Below, piece by piece: positions 25,725 to 33,869 of a stretch of DNA of 38,487 nt. Numbering within the stretch: position 1 is the first letter of the stretch; each line of letters begins with the position of its first letter. The position numbers were made by a program, and so were the translations under genes. Source of the DNA: Bradyrhizobium sacchari. Its GTDB lineage: Bacteria > Pseudomonadota > Alphaproteobacteria > Rhizobiales > Xanthobacteraceae. The notes below the pieces were generated by a model that ran no database searches, was not told the origin of the DNA, and worked only from the letters and a program-made list of their open reading frames with translations. The stretch spans positions 78,269 through 116,755 of the forward strand of contig NZ_LWIG01000053.1 in assembly GCF_002068095.1 (NCBI RefSeq). The letters run 5' to 3'.

Positions 25725-28382
25725 ATGAAGGCTCCCTCCCGTCACCCCGCGGTGCCATCGTGGGGCCAAATGATTCGCATGACCGAGCCGAGCAAGATCA
25801 CCAGCGTTCCCGACCACCAGCCCGCAGCCGGCGGCATCGCCGCGCGTGCGCGCGCCTCGGTGGGCCCGAAATACCTCTCCGGGCTCAATCCCGAGCAGCG
25901 CGAGGCGGTGGAGACGCTGGACGGCCCGGTCCTGGTGCTGGCCGGCGCCGGCACCGGCAAAACGCGCGTATTGACCACGCGCATCGCCCATATCCTGAGC
26001 CAGGGCCGGGCCCGCCCCGCCGAGATCCTGTCGGTGACCTTCACCAACAAGGCCGCGCGCGAGATGAAGCACCGGCTCGGCCAGATGCTCGGCCACGCCG
26101 TGGAAGGCATGCCGTGGCTCGGCACCTTCCATTCCATCGGCGGCCGCATCCTGCGTTTCCATGCCGAGCTGGCGCAGCTCAAGTCGAACTTCACCGTCCT
26201 CGACGTCGACGACCAGGTGCGGCTGCTGAAACAGCTGCTGCAGGCCGAGAACATCGACGACAAGCGCTGGCCGGCGCGCATGCTGGCTGGCCTGATCGAC
26301 GGCTGGAAGAACCGCGGCCTGATGCCGTCACAAGTGCCCTCCGGCGAGGCCGCGATGTTCGCCAACGGCAAGGGCGGCAAGCTCTACACGAGCTATCAGG
26401 AGCGGCTGAAGATCCTGAACGCCGCCGATTTCGGCGATCTGCTGCTGGAGAACATCCGCATCTTCCGCGAGCACCCCGATATCCTCCGGCAGTACCAGCA
26501 GCGCTTCAAGTTCATCCTGGTGGACGAATATCAGGACACCAACGTCGCGCAATATCTGTGGCTGCGGCTGCTGTCGCAGGCGCCATCTTCGGCCAAAGCC
26601 GCCATTCCGGGGCGGCTCGAAGAGCCGAACTACGACGCGCAATTGCGCGTCGGAGAATCTCGAGATGAGACCTCAGCTCCAGATTCCGGGTTCGATGCTC
26701 CGCATCGCCCCGCAATGACCGAGCAAGTGGCGATCGCCGCTCCTCCCACCGGCCCCACCAAAAACATCTGCTGCGTCGGCGACGACGACCAGTCGATCTA
26801 TGGCTGGCGCGGCGCCGAGGTCGACAACATCCTGCGCTTCGAGCACGATTTCCCCGGCGCCAAGGTGATCCGCCTCGAGCGCAACTACCGCTCGACCGGG
26901 CACATCCTCGCGGCAGCCTCGCATCTGATCGCGCACAATGAAGGCCGGCTCGGCAAGACGCTGCGCACCGAGGACGTCGAAGGCGAGAAGGTCACCGTCA
27001 CCGGCTCCTGGGATTCGGAAGAGGAAGCCCGCGGCATCGGCGAGGAGATCGAGCAGCTGCAGCGCCAGGGCGAGAAGCTCAACGAGATCGCCATTCTGGT
27101 GCGCGCCTCCTATCAGATGCGCGAGTTCGAAGACCGTTTCGTCACCCTCGGCCTGCCCTATCGCGTCATCGGCGGCCCGCGCTTCTACGAGCGCGCCGAA
27201 ATCCGCGACGCGCTGGCTTACTTGCGCGTGATCAATTCGCCGGCGGACGATCTCGCCTTCGAGCGCATCGTCAATACGCCAAAGCGCGGCCTCGGCGATG
27301 CCACCGTGCAGATGCTGCACGACCACGCCCGCAAGCGCCGCATTCCGCTGTTCGAGGCGGCGCGGGCCGTGGTCGAGACCGACGAGCTGAAGCCGAAGGC
27401 GCGCGGGTCGCTGCGCGATCTGGTCGCGCAGTTCGACCGCTGGCGCGCCCAGCGCGAGGTCACCGCGCACACCGATTTGGCCCAGATCGTGCTCGACGAG
27501 AGCGGCTATACCGAGATGTGGCAGAAGGACCGCTCGGCGGACGCTGCGGGCCGGCTGGAGAACCTGAAGGAGCTCGTGCGCTCGATGGAGGAGTTCGAGA
27601 ACCTGCAAGGGTTCCTCGAGCACATCTCCCTCGTGATGGACCGCGAGGGCGGCGCCGAGGACGATGCGGTGTCGCTGATGACGCTGCATTCGGCCAAGGG
27701 ACTCGAATTCGACAACGTGTTCCTGCCCGGCTGGGAGGAAGGCCTGTTCCCGAGCCAGCGCACGCTGGACGAACAGGGCCGCGCCGGCCTGGAAGAAGAA
27801 CGCCGGCTCGGCCATGTCGGCCTGACCCGCGCCCGCCGCCGCGCCATGATCTATTTCGCGACCAACCGGCGCATCCATGGCACCTGGTCGACCACGATCC
27901 CCTCGCGCTTCCTCGATGAATTGCCGGCAGCCAATGTCGAGATCACCGAATCCAAGGGCGGCTCGGCCTGGGGCGGCACCGGCGGCTACGGCGCCTCACG
28001 CTTCGACGACATGGAGGCGTTCGGCTCCAGCTACACGACCCCGGGCTGGCAGCGGGCGCAGGCCAACCGCAATCGTGGCGGCGGCCGCAATAGCGGTGGC
28101 CGCAGCGGCGGCTTCGAGGAAGAAGCCGCGACGTTCTCGTCCTCGTCATCAGGCCCGGATTTCGGCAGCTTCTCTTCGCGCCGCCGCGGTCCCCTGACCA
28201 TCGAGGGCGAGCTGGTCGCCAAATCCACCGGCACGACCTCGGAATTTTCGCTCGAAGACCGCGTCTTCCACCAGAAATTCGGCTACGGCCGCGTCACCAA
28301 GATTGATGGCAACAAGCTCACCATCGCCTTCGACAAGGCCGGCGAGAAGAAGGTCGTGGACAGTTTCGTGCAGCGGGCGTGA
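25725..28382 (+). CDS. uvrD: UvrD/PcrA superfamily 1 DNA helicase with repeat insertion
   Basis: An 885-residue 3'-5' helicase for mismatch and nucleotide-excision repair. Walker A is AGAGTGKT (73-80), motif II DEYQDTN (267-273), motif III GDDDQSIYGWRGA (starting at 352), and motif VI-like 'VGLTRARRRAMI' is near 700. The C-terminus holds a Gly-rich linker and the PcrA/UvrD RNA-polymerase-interaction-type domain ('VFHQKFGYGRVTKIDGNKLTI'). Between motifs II and III there are about 78 residues where about 25 are normal; most of the extra comes from an in-frame palindromic repeat (about residues 292-332). All motifs remain intact, so the protein is probably functional. The start is uncertain: ATGs at 25725, 25770 and 25779 are all possible, without a clear ribosome site. 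Confidence 0.93.
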   Translation: MKAPSRHPAVPSWGQMIRMTEPSKITSVPDHQPAAGGIAARARASVGPKYLSGLNPEQREAVETLDGPVLVLAGAGTGKTRVLTTRIAHILSQGRARPAEILSVTFTNKAAREMKHRLGQMLGHAVEGMPWLGTFHSIGGRILRFHAELAQLKSNFTVLDVDDQVRLLKQLLQAENIDDKRWPARMLAGLIDGWKNRGLMPSQVPSGEAAMFANGKGGKLYTSYQERLKILNAADFGDLLLENIRIFREHPDILRQYQQRFKFILVDEYQDTNVAQYLWLRLLSQAPSSAKAAIPGRLEEPNYDAQLRVGESRDETSAPDSGFDAPHRPAMTEQVAIAAPPTGPTKNICCVGDDDQSIYGWRGAEVDNILRFEHDFPGAKVIRLERNYRSTGHILAAASHLIAHNEGRLGKTLRTEDVEGEKVTVTGSWDSEEEARGIGEEIEQLQRQGEKLNEIAILVRASYQMREFEDRFVTLGLPYRVIGGPRFYERAEIRDALAYLRVINSPADDLAFERIVNTPKRGLGDATVQMLHDHARKRRIPLFEAARAVVETDELKPKARGSLRDLVAQFDRWRAQREVTAHTDLAQIVLDESGYTEMWQKDRSADAAGRLENLKELVRSMEEFENLQGFLEHISLVMDREGGAEDDAVSLMTLHSAKGLEFDNVFLPGWEEGLFPSQRTLDEQGRAGLEEERRLGHVGLTRARRRAMIYFATNRRIHGTWSTTIPSRFLDELPAANVEITESKGGSAWGGTGGYGASRFDDMEAFGSSYTTPGWQRAQANRNRGGGRNSGGRSGGFEEEAATFSSSSSGPDFGSFSSRRRGPLTIEGELVAKSTGTTSEFSLEDRVFHQKFGYGRVTKIDGNKLTIAFDKAGEKKVVDSFVQRA
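26600..26721. repeat. Palindromic repeat inserted inside uvrD
   Basis: An element of about 120 bp within the helicase reading frame. Terminal arms GCCATTCCGGGGCG and CGCCCCGCAATGACC are inverted (one or two mismatches). Inside are a perfect 18-bp palindrome (26634-26651, centred on CAATTG) and a perfect 10-bp palindrome ATCTCGAGAT (26657-26666). The module closely resembles intergenic Bradyrhizobium repeats beginning CATTCCGGGGCG, which I know from memory only. It adds no stop codon and keeps the frame. Confidence 0.85.
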
Positions 28383-28436
28383 CCGGAGCTTCGCCTCCCG
28401 TTCAGCCGTTCAAGATGTCGGCGCCCTGATCGTAGA

Positions 28437-29228
28437 TCAATTGGTCGACGTGCCCGGCACCGGGTGCCATCGGAGTCTCCAGCCCAGCGTCACACCGAGA
28501 CTCCTGGCCAGCTCCGTACAGTGCTGGAAATGCCAGAGGCCGCGCGCAAGGCGATGAGGCCCCTGGGCCATCGCCTCGTCCCAGCGCGGCAGATCGGGGG
28601 CGTCCGGGTCGTTGTCGGCGTCGCCCAGCAGGATGACGAGGGGGCGCGCGAGATATCGCCGCAGATGACTTTCGTCGAGGCCGATCCCTCCCATGCCGTC
28701 AGGATAGTCCTTGGTGAGATCAGGCAGCATGTAGCAGCCGCAATTGGCGGCAACTGCGAGATCAACGGACGCGGCCTCGTTCAGCGCGAGATAGCGCAGC
28801 ACAAACTGGGCGCCCGCGGAGTTGCCGAACAGGCCGAAGGTCTCCTGGCTGGACCCGATCGCATGCCGAACATGATGAAACAGCCGGTCGATCACCCCGA
28901 AATTCCAAAGTTCGCGCGGCAAGACCGTATTGTCTGGCGGCGGCCGTCGCACACCGCCGAAATTGTACGCGTGGACGCCCGGGAACTGGTCCGGATCGAA
29001 CTCCGGAACCAGCACGATTTGCCCATTGCGTTCGGCCTGGGGCGCGAGCAGATCGCGAAACTCCGCAGCGGCGCGGTCGACGCCATGCATCGCCATGACG
29101 ATGGGCGTGTGCCGGTTGCTCGATCTCGGGCAAAACGAGAAGACCCGCATCGTGCGTGGCGAGGGTACGGCCCCATCGTCGCGAAACACGAACGAGCCGC
29201 AGCCCTCGGCCAGGGTTAATTCGCTCAA
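28437..29228 (-). CDS. Alpha/beta-hydrolase (esterase-like)
   Basis: A 263-residue hydrolase. The nucleophile elbow is G-N-S-A-G in 'GLFGNSAGAQFVLRYL', and a 'MAMHGVDRAAAEFRD' loop provides the oxyanion region. It resembles PHB-depolymerase/feruloyl-esterase-like proteins, but the substrate is unknown. The start is set to TTG at 29228 because AGGAGG (29241-29236 on the minus strand) precedes it by 7 nt. A further upstream TTG at 29282 lacks such a site. It has no signal peptide. It is divergent from the HicB-like gene. Confidence 0.75.
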   Translation of the reverse strand: MSELTLAEGCGSFVFRDDGAVPSPRTMRVFSFCPRSSNRHTPIVMAMHGVDRAAAEFRDLLAPQAERNGQIVLVPEFDPDQFPGVHAYNFGGVRRPPPDNTVLPRELWNFGVIDRLFHHVRHAIGSSQETFGLFGNSAGAQFVLRYLALNEAASVDLAVAANCGCYMLPDLTKDYPDGMGGIGLDESHLRRYLARPLVILLGDADNDPDAPDLPRWDEAMAQGPHRLARGLWHFQHCTELARSLGVTLGWRLRWHPVPGTSTN

Positions 29229-29305
29229 TTGCTTGCCTCCTCGGATGAGGTCGTCATAAGTGAAGCGGCCCCTGCGGCACAACCTTCACGGCGACCAGTT
29301 CTCCC

Positions 29306-29593
29306 ATGCCTCACTACATCGCCATCATCGATGACGCCGACCCGGACGACGGCGTCAGCTTGTGGTTTCCGGACCTGCCCGGTTGCAGGTCCGGCGGGGA
29401 TGACGCCGACGAAGCCGTGGAGAACGCATCCGAGGCGCTCGCGCTCTATGCGCAGGACCTGATCGAGGACGGCGGCCAGCTTCCCGCGCCGAGGACGCTG
29501 GCCGAGCTTGAGGCCGACCCGGAATTTGCCGACGACTTCAGGAACCACACGGCCATCCTGATCGAATGGCCGCCCCCCAATGAGGCCGAGTGA
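29306..29593 (+). CDS. HicB-like antitoxin family protein, orphan
   Basis: A 95-residue protein with the HicB partial RNase H-like fold: 'YIAIIDDADPDDGVSLWFPDLPGCRSGGDDADEAVENASEAL', including the FPDLPGC motif. It ends soon after the core and lacks the C-terminal ribbon-helix-helix or HTH domain of antitoxins that bind DNA. No HicA toxin (small, dsRBD-like, catalytic His) is present upstream or downstream. It is thus a solitary HicB-like protein, not a complete toxin-antitoxin pair. Confidence 0.82.
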   Translation: MPHYIAIIDDADPDDGVSLWFPDLPGCRSGGDDADEAVENASEALALYAQDLIEDGGQLPAPRTLAELEADPEFADDFRNHTAILIEWPPPNEAE

Positions 29594-29681
29594 GGACTGT
29601 TCGCCGCAGTCGCCGGACTCTCGACAGTTCTCCCCCGAACAGCCCTTGACCCCCGCGAACTTCCCCGTATCAGATAAACCC

Positions 29682-30098
29682 ATGGTCCGGGGCTCCATCA
29701 CATTGATCGTGCTGGCATTGGTTATGCCGTCGCTTGCGGCGGCGGAGACCATGAGCTTTGGCGATTCGATCGGGAAGCTGGCGGCGAGTTGCGGCGCGGA
29801 AATCGTCGCCAATTGCCGCGGCGTCAACCCGGACTCGACGCGGCTGAAGGAGTGCCTGTCGCGCAACCGCGACGTGCTCTCGCCGCAGTGCCAGAGCGAC
29901 TATCTCGGCACCTTCGACGCCATCCAGAAGCGCATCGCCGCGCGCGTCACGGTGGCGAATGCCTGCCAGCGCGAGATCGTCAAGGTCTGCGGCGGCTCCA
30001 CCAAGGAGACCAGCAAGTCGATCCCCTGCCTGGTCTCGACGCCCAAGGGCATCAGCAACAACTGCCTGAAGGCCGTCGACGACGCGGGGTATCGCTGA
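29682..30098 (+). CDS. Secreted Cys-rich protein
   Basis: A 138-residue protein with a signal peptide (MVRGSITLIVLALVMPSLAAAE) and eight cysteines in the mature part, paired as 'SCGAEIVANC', 'ECLSRNRDVLSPQC', 'ACQREIVKVC' and 'PCLV...NNC'. The spacing resembles the Cys-rich repeat of GLG1-type proteins that occurs in many Bradyrhizobium secreted proteins. Four disulfides are likely. The stop codon overlaps the ATG of the OmpA-like gene (TGATG), which indicates translational coupling. Function unknown. Confidence 0.8.
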   Translation: MVRGSITLIVLALVMPSLAAAETMSFGDSIGKLAASCGAEIVANCRGVNPDSTRLKECLSRNRDVLSPQCQSDYLGTFDAIQKRIAARVTVANACQREIVKVCGGSTKETSKSIPCLVSTPKGISNNCLKAVDDAGYR

Positions 30099-30769
30099 TG
30101 CGCGCGAAAGGGCTCTCGACCGCAGGACTATGCGCCGCGCTCGGTCTCGCCTTGGTCGCGGGCGTCGCAAGCGCACAGACGGCGGCTCCGACCCGCGACG
30201 ACATCGTCAGCAAGCTCAACCATTTCGAGGAAGCAGGCGAGGTCGACCTTCCCGCGCTGAAGCAGCAGGTGATGGAGCGCGCCAAGGCCAGGATCAAGAA
30301 CGATCCGGGCCCGGTCAACCGGCCGCCGATCGCCCCCGACCTCGCCAAGCTGGCCGCCTTCAACGCGCAGATCCAGTTCGACGCCGACACGCCGATCATC
30401 CAGCCGGCGTCCTACCAGACCGTCGGCCGTATCGCGGACGCGCTGGTTCACTCTTCGCTGCTGCCCTACACCTTCTTGATCGTCGGCCACGTCGAATCCA
30501 ATTCGAAGACGCGCGAGGCCAACGCGATCCTGAGCCAGCGCCGCGCCGACGCGATCCGCGACGTGCTTGTGAACACGTTCAAGATCTCGACCAAGCGCCT
30601 GCATCCGATCGGGCTCGGCGAAGAGCAGTTTCTCGACCGGGCCAAGCCGACCTCGGCCGTCAACGGCCAGCTGCAGATCCTAACCTACGCCAAGCTGCCG
30701 GACGACGCGCCCGCGCATCCGGCTGCGACACCTGCGCCTGCGGCGAAAAAGCCCGCCAAGAAGCGGTAA
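30098..30769 (+). CDS. OmpA-domain periplasmic/outer-membrane protein
   Basis: A 223-residue protein with a signal peptide (cleavage near ASA-Q, residue about 26), a helical linker, and an OmpA C-terminal peptidoglycan-binding domain (about 85-200): 'FDADTPIIQPASYQTVGRIADAL' and 'VGHVESNSK...LSQRRADAIRDVLV'. In the usual TDxxGS loop the second residue is here V-E ('GHVESNSK'), so the classic Asp is replaced by Glu. An Ala/Pro/Lys-rich tail ends the protein. It is translationally coupled to the Cys-rich gene and probably anchors that product or the envelope to the cell wall. Confidence 0.86.
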   Translation: MRAKGLSTAGLCAALGLALVAGVASAQTAAPTRDDIVSKLNHFEEAGEVDLPALKQQVMERAKARIKNDPGPVNRPPIAPDLAKLAAFNAQIQFDADTPIIQPASYQTVGRIADALVHSSLLPYTFLIVGHVESNSKTREANAILSQRRADAIRDVLVNTFKISTKRLHPIGLGEEQFLDRAKPTSAVNGQLQILTYAKLPDDAPAHPAATPAPAAKKPAKKR

Positions 30770-30792
30770 GCTGCGGCTCCCCGGCGTCCGAC

Positions 30793-30817
30793 GGAACCCT
30801 TTGAAGTCCTGATCGTT
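30793..30817 (+). promoter_or_regulatory. EcfG-type general-stress promoter
   Basis: GGAAC (30793-30797), 16 nt, then CGTT (30814-30817), an exact match to the alphaproteobacterial EcfG consensus. It lies 126 bp before the DUF962 start and 24 bp after the OmpA-like stop. It would put the DUF962, epimerase and methyltransferase genes under PhyR-EcfG control. Confidence 0.65.
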
Positions 30818-30942
30818 TTGTGAACTGTCCCACAGCGCGACGGTATGGTCTTGCGCGACAATAGTGCCGGTTTGTGCACTGCCCTATCCGGTGCTATAGC
30901 CTCTGTTCGTCCTTCCCCGACCCCGTTGTGCATGAGACCAAG

Positions 30943-31461
30943 ATGGGTGGCTTTTTTCAACGCCAACTTGCCGTTTATGTCGAGTACCATCGCGATCCCC
31001 GGAACACGGCGATGCATGTGGTGGGCATCCTCCTGCTGTTCACCGGCGCGGTGATGCCGCTGACGCTGGTGAAGGTCCCGCTGTTCGGGTCCGAGGTCAG
31101 CCTGGCGGTGATTCTGGCCCTGCCGGTTCTGGTCTATTGGCTGCTGCTCGATGTGGCGCTCGGGATCGGCATTCTGGCCGTCTCCATCGTGCTGTTCACG
31201 GTCGCGTCGACCATTGCGGCGCAAGTCAGCACCGTGACGATGTGGGCGATTTTTGCCGCCCTGGTCGCGCTCGGCCTCGCCGCGCAGGCCATTGGTCACA
31301 AGATTTTTGAGGGGCGCGAAGCCTCGTTATTCACGTTTCCGTCGCATCTTTTGCTGGGACCGATGTTTGTCATGGCAAAATTGTTCATTGCACTGGGCTT
31401 CCGTCGCGACCTTGCCGCGATTCTGGCGCCTCTTCCGACCAATTCCCTTTCAACCCGATAG
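30943..31461 (+). CDS. DUF962 / Mpo1-like membrane protein
   Basis: A 172-residue protein with a start at ATG 30943, because the family begins with 'QRQLAVYVEYHRDPRNTAMHVVGI'. It has about four membrane helices, then 'QAIGHKIFEGREAS'. In yeast Mpo1, homologous proteins oxidise 2-hydroxy fatty acids with Fe(II) and O2 as part of alpha-oxidation; the His residues H17 and H24 here could be the metal ligands. First gene of a three-gene run (gap 29 bp to the next) behind an EcfG-type promoter. Confidence 0.83.
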   Translation: MGGFFQRQLAVYVEYHRDPRNTAMHVVGILLLFTGAVMPLTLVKVPLFGSEVSLAVILALPVLVYWLLLDVALGIGILAVSIVLFTVASTIAAQVSTVTMWAIFAALVALGLAAQAIGHKIFEGREASLFTFPSHLLLGPMFVMAKLFIALGFRRDLAAILAPLPTNSLSTR

Positions 31462-31490
31462 CTCTAGAAGCGAAACAGTAAACCTTCTGC

Positions 31491-32522
31491 ATGGCTCTCG
31501 TACTGGTTACCGGTGGCTGCGGCTTCATCGGACATCATCTTGTAGAAGCGCTCCGCGCCCGTGGGCAGCGGGTGCGCATTCTCGATGTCCGGCCGCCGAC
31601 TGCTGCGAACGCTGAAGTCGATTTTGTCCATGGCTCGGTGCTGGATTGCGCCGCGGTCGATACCGCGCTGTCCGGCGTCGATCAGGTCTATCACCTCGCC
31701 GGCCTGCCCGGCATGTGGGTGGCGAACAAGCAGGACTTTCACGACGTGAATTGCCGCGGCACCGAGGTCGTGCTGGCGGCCGCGATGAAGCGCGGCGTGT
31801 CGCGCTTCCTGCACTGCTCGACGGAATCGATCCTGTTCCCCTATACCGACCTCAAGGGCGCCCCGGCCGAAGAGGCGCTGCAGCCGGCCGACGCGATGCC
31901 GGGCGCCTATACGCGGTCGAAGTCGCTCGCCGAGCATCATGCCGCCAAGGCCGCTGCGGAGGGCTTTCCGCTGGTGATCGGCACGCCGACCATGCCGATC
32001 GGCGCCGCTGACCACAATCTGACGCCGCCGACCGCGATGCTCTGGTACTTCCTGCAGAAGAAGGTGCAGCCGCATCTCAACTTCCTGGTCAATCTCGTCG
32101 ACGTCCGCGACGTCGCGACGGGCCTCGTGCTGGCCATGGAGCGCGGCCGCATCGGCCAGCGCTACATCCTCGGCGGCGACTGCGTGCCGCTGGGCAACAT
32201 CCTGCGGATGATGTCGGCGATGAGCGGCCGCCGGCAGTTCCCGGTCGTCGTGCCCGGCAAGATCGCCGAGCTCTCCGGCATCATGCTCGAATATCTGGCC
32301 GACAATTTCACGCGCCGCCCGCCCAACGGCACCGCCGAGGGCGTGCGCATTGCGCTTGCCGCGAGCGACCTCTCGATTGGCAAGGCGCGCACCGAGCTCG
32401 GCTATTCGCCGCGCCCGATCGAGCCGGTCCTGCGCGAAACCATCACTCATCTGCTCGCCCGCAACGGCCAGCAGCCCTCCGGCGCCATCGAGCATCACGC
32501 GCTCTCCTCGCGCGCGGGCTGA
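31491..32522 (+). CDS. NAD-dependent epimerase/dehydratase (extended SDR)
   Basis: A 343-residue Rossmann enzyme with the NAD loop TGGCGFIG (8-15), the 'YHLAG' segment, catalytic Ser-Thr region 'CSTESI' and the Y-T-R-S-K (YxxxK) pair. It belongs to the extended SDRs that act on nucleotide sugars or sterol/hopanoid-type molecules (similar to hopanoid-associated sugar epimerase or 3-beta-HSD-like proteins). No sugar-nucleotide cluster is adjacent. It sits between two membrane/lipid proteins, so a lipid-linked substrate is plausible. Confidence 0.87.
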   Translation: MALVLVTGGCGFIGHHLVEALRARGQRVRILDVRPPTAANAEVDFVHGSVLDCAAVDTALSGVDQVYHLAGLPGMWVANKQDFHDVNCRGTEVVLAAAMKRGVSRFLHCSTESILFPYTDLKGAPAEEALQPADAMPGAYTRSKSLAEHHAAKAAAEGFPLVIGTPTMPIGAADHNLTPPTAMLWYFLQKKVQPHLNFLVNLVDVRDVATGLVLAMERGRIGQRYILGGDCVPLGNILRMMSAMSGRRQFPVVVPGKIAELSGIMLEYLADNFTRRPPNGTAEGVRIALAASDLSIGKARTELGYSPRPIEPVLRETITHLLARNGQQPSGAIEHHALSSRAG

Positions 32523-32549
32523 AGCCGCCGCCTAACGCAAAGAACCTTC

Positions 32550-33176
32550 ATGTCCTTCGATTTCAGCAAGCTTCTCTCTGTGGCCTGGGGTGGCTGGACC
32601 ACGGCCTGGCCGACCGAACTCCTGGCCCTGATCTGGCTCGCCTTTCTCCTCAGCTGGATCGGCGCCTCGTTCTGGCAGGGACGGACCAAGAAGCAGGTCA
32701 TGACGTTGGAGTCGCAGCGCTACAGCCTGCCGATCCTGGTCGGCGGCATCCTGTACACTCCGTGGATTGCCGAGCTCCTGGGCTGGAAGCCGCTCTGGGT
32801 GCCCGGCAACACCGGCGTCACCGTCGCCGCGATCCTCTCGATCGCCGGCATCGCCTTCGCCTGGTGGGGGCGGCTGCATCTCGGAAAGTTCTGGTCCAAC
32901 ACCATCACCCACAAGGAAGACCATCGCGTCATCGACACCGGCCCCTACGGCATCGTGCGTCACCCGATCTACACGGGGTTGATCTTCGGCATGCTCGTCA
33001 CCGGCATCGCGATCGGCTTGGTCACGACGATCCTCGGCGCGATCCTGATCTCGCTCGGCATGTGGCAGAAGGGCCGGATGGAAGAGGTGTTCCTGTCGAA
33101 GGAGCTCGGCGAGGACGCCTACGGCGCCTATTGCCGCCGCGTGCCGATGATCATCCCGTTCCTGTCGCCGCGGTGA
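32550..33176 (+). CDS. Isoprenylcysteine carboxyl methyltransferase (ICMT)-family membrane protein
   Basis: A 208-residue protein with about five membrane helices and the ICMT/PEMT signature 'VIDTGPYGIVRHPIYTGLI', where the His-Pro and downstream 'GEDAYGAYCRRVP' bind S-adenosylmethionine. In bacteria such proteins methylate lipids, quinone-like or other membrane substrates. The gap to the epimerase is 27 bp. It is probably in the same EcfG-type operon as the DUF962 and epimerase genes. The substrate is unknown. Confidence 0.87.
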   Translation: MSFDFSKLLSVAWGGWTTAWPTELLALIWLAFLLSWIGASFWQGRTKKQVMTLESQRYSLPILVGGILYTPWIAELLGWKPLWVPGNTGVTVAAILSIAGIAFAWWGRLHLGKFWSNTITHKEDHRVIDTGPYGIVRHPIYTGLIFGMLVTGIAIGLVTTILGAILISLGMWQKGRMEEVFLSKELGEDAYGAYCRRVPMIIPFLSPR

Positions 33177-33200
33177 CGGGCATAGCAGCTCGCGCCACTC

Positions 33201-33340
33201 TCGTGTCCTGGAGGCGCTGCAACGCGTAGCATTGCTGCGCAGAGCCGGGACCCAGATCGTGACACATCGCATGGCGGTGAGAAGGGCCCCGGCTCTGCAG
33301 CGCACCGCGGAAGGCGCGCTGCGCTGCGTCCGGGCGCGAG
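33201..33340. repeat. Palindromic intergenic repeat
   Basis: Inner arms CTGCGCAGAGCCGGGACC (33235-33252) and the matching GGCCCCGGCTCTGCAGCGC (33286-33304) pair with few mismatches; outer GC-rich segments (33203-33225 and 33315-33337) are partly complementary. It follows the ICMT-like gene and could end its operon. It is a module I recall from Bradyrhizobium genomes. Confidence 0.72.
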
Positions 33341-33433
33341 CGCACGTTTCCACGCACCAAGGAACCGCCCCTCCCCACGCCCGTTAGCCCTCGACAGCTG
33401 CACCACCGCAGAGCATCTAGCCGAGAATAGGCC

Positions 33434-33643
33434 ATGTCGGACGCCTACGATTATTTCCGCGCGCATGCAGTCGCCGCCGTTCGCAAGGCGCGGGCGATGC
33501 CGCCTGGGCGGCCGAAGCAGAAGCAGCGCACGGTGGCGCGGGTCTATCATCTGCTGTCCAGGGAAGCCGCGCTGGCGCCGAACGTCCATCATCTCGATGA
33601 TTTCCGCGCGGCACGGCGGCTGGAGCGGCAGATCGGCCGCTAA
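33434..33643 (+). CDS. Small conserved hypothetical protein, 69 residues
   Basis: The protein begins MSDAYDYFRAHAVAAVRKARAM and is basic, mostly helical and without signal peptide or membrane segment. I do not recognise a family. Composition and codon use match the neighbouring genes. Expression evidence is lacking; the upstream ribosome site is only AAUAGG-like. Confidence 0.55.
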   Translation: MSDAYDYFRAHAVAAVRKARAMPPGRPKQKQRTVARVYHLLSREAALAPNVHHLDDFRAARRLERQIGR

Positions 33644-33869
33644 TCTCTGTCCATGCAAATTTGGTCATCTGCCATTCCGCGGGAATAGACATCCGTCCGG
33701 TTCCGCGACGGTTGACCTTTTTACCGCCAGCCAGTTGGATGCGCGCGCAACGAGGCACGACGACATTCTATCGTGGATCTGGAGAGGTCGACGATCAGGC
33801 CTGAGCCCGCGCGGGGTTTTTGGCGATCCGGCGTTGGACTGTGCCTTCAGGGTTCGACAGGGGCTTCTC

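Noticed and set aside
29228..29593. Esterase/HicB pair as a toxin-antitoxin system
   Set aside because: The two genes are divergent; the hydrolase is a full-length alpha/beta-fold protein and not HicA-like.
33802..33819. CCCGCGCGGG followed by TTTTT as an intrinsic terminator
   Set aside because: The stem is only four base pairs with essentially no loop and lies too far from any upstream stop codon to be convincing.
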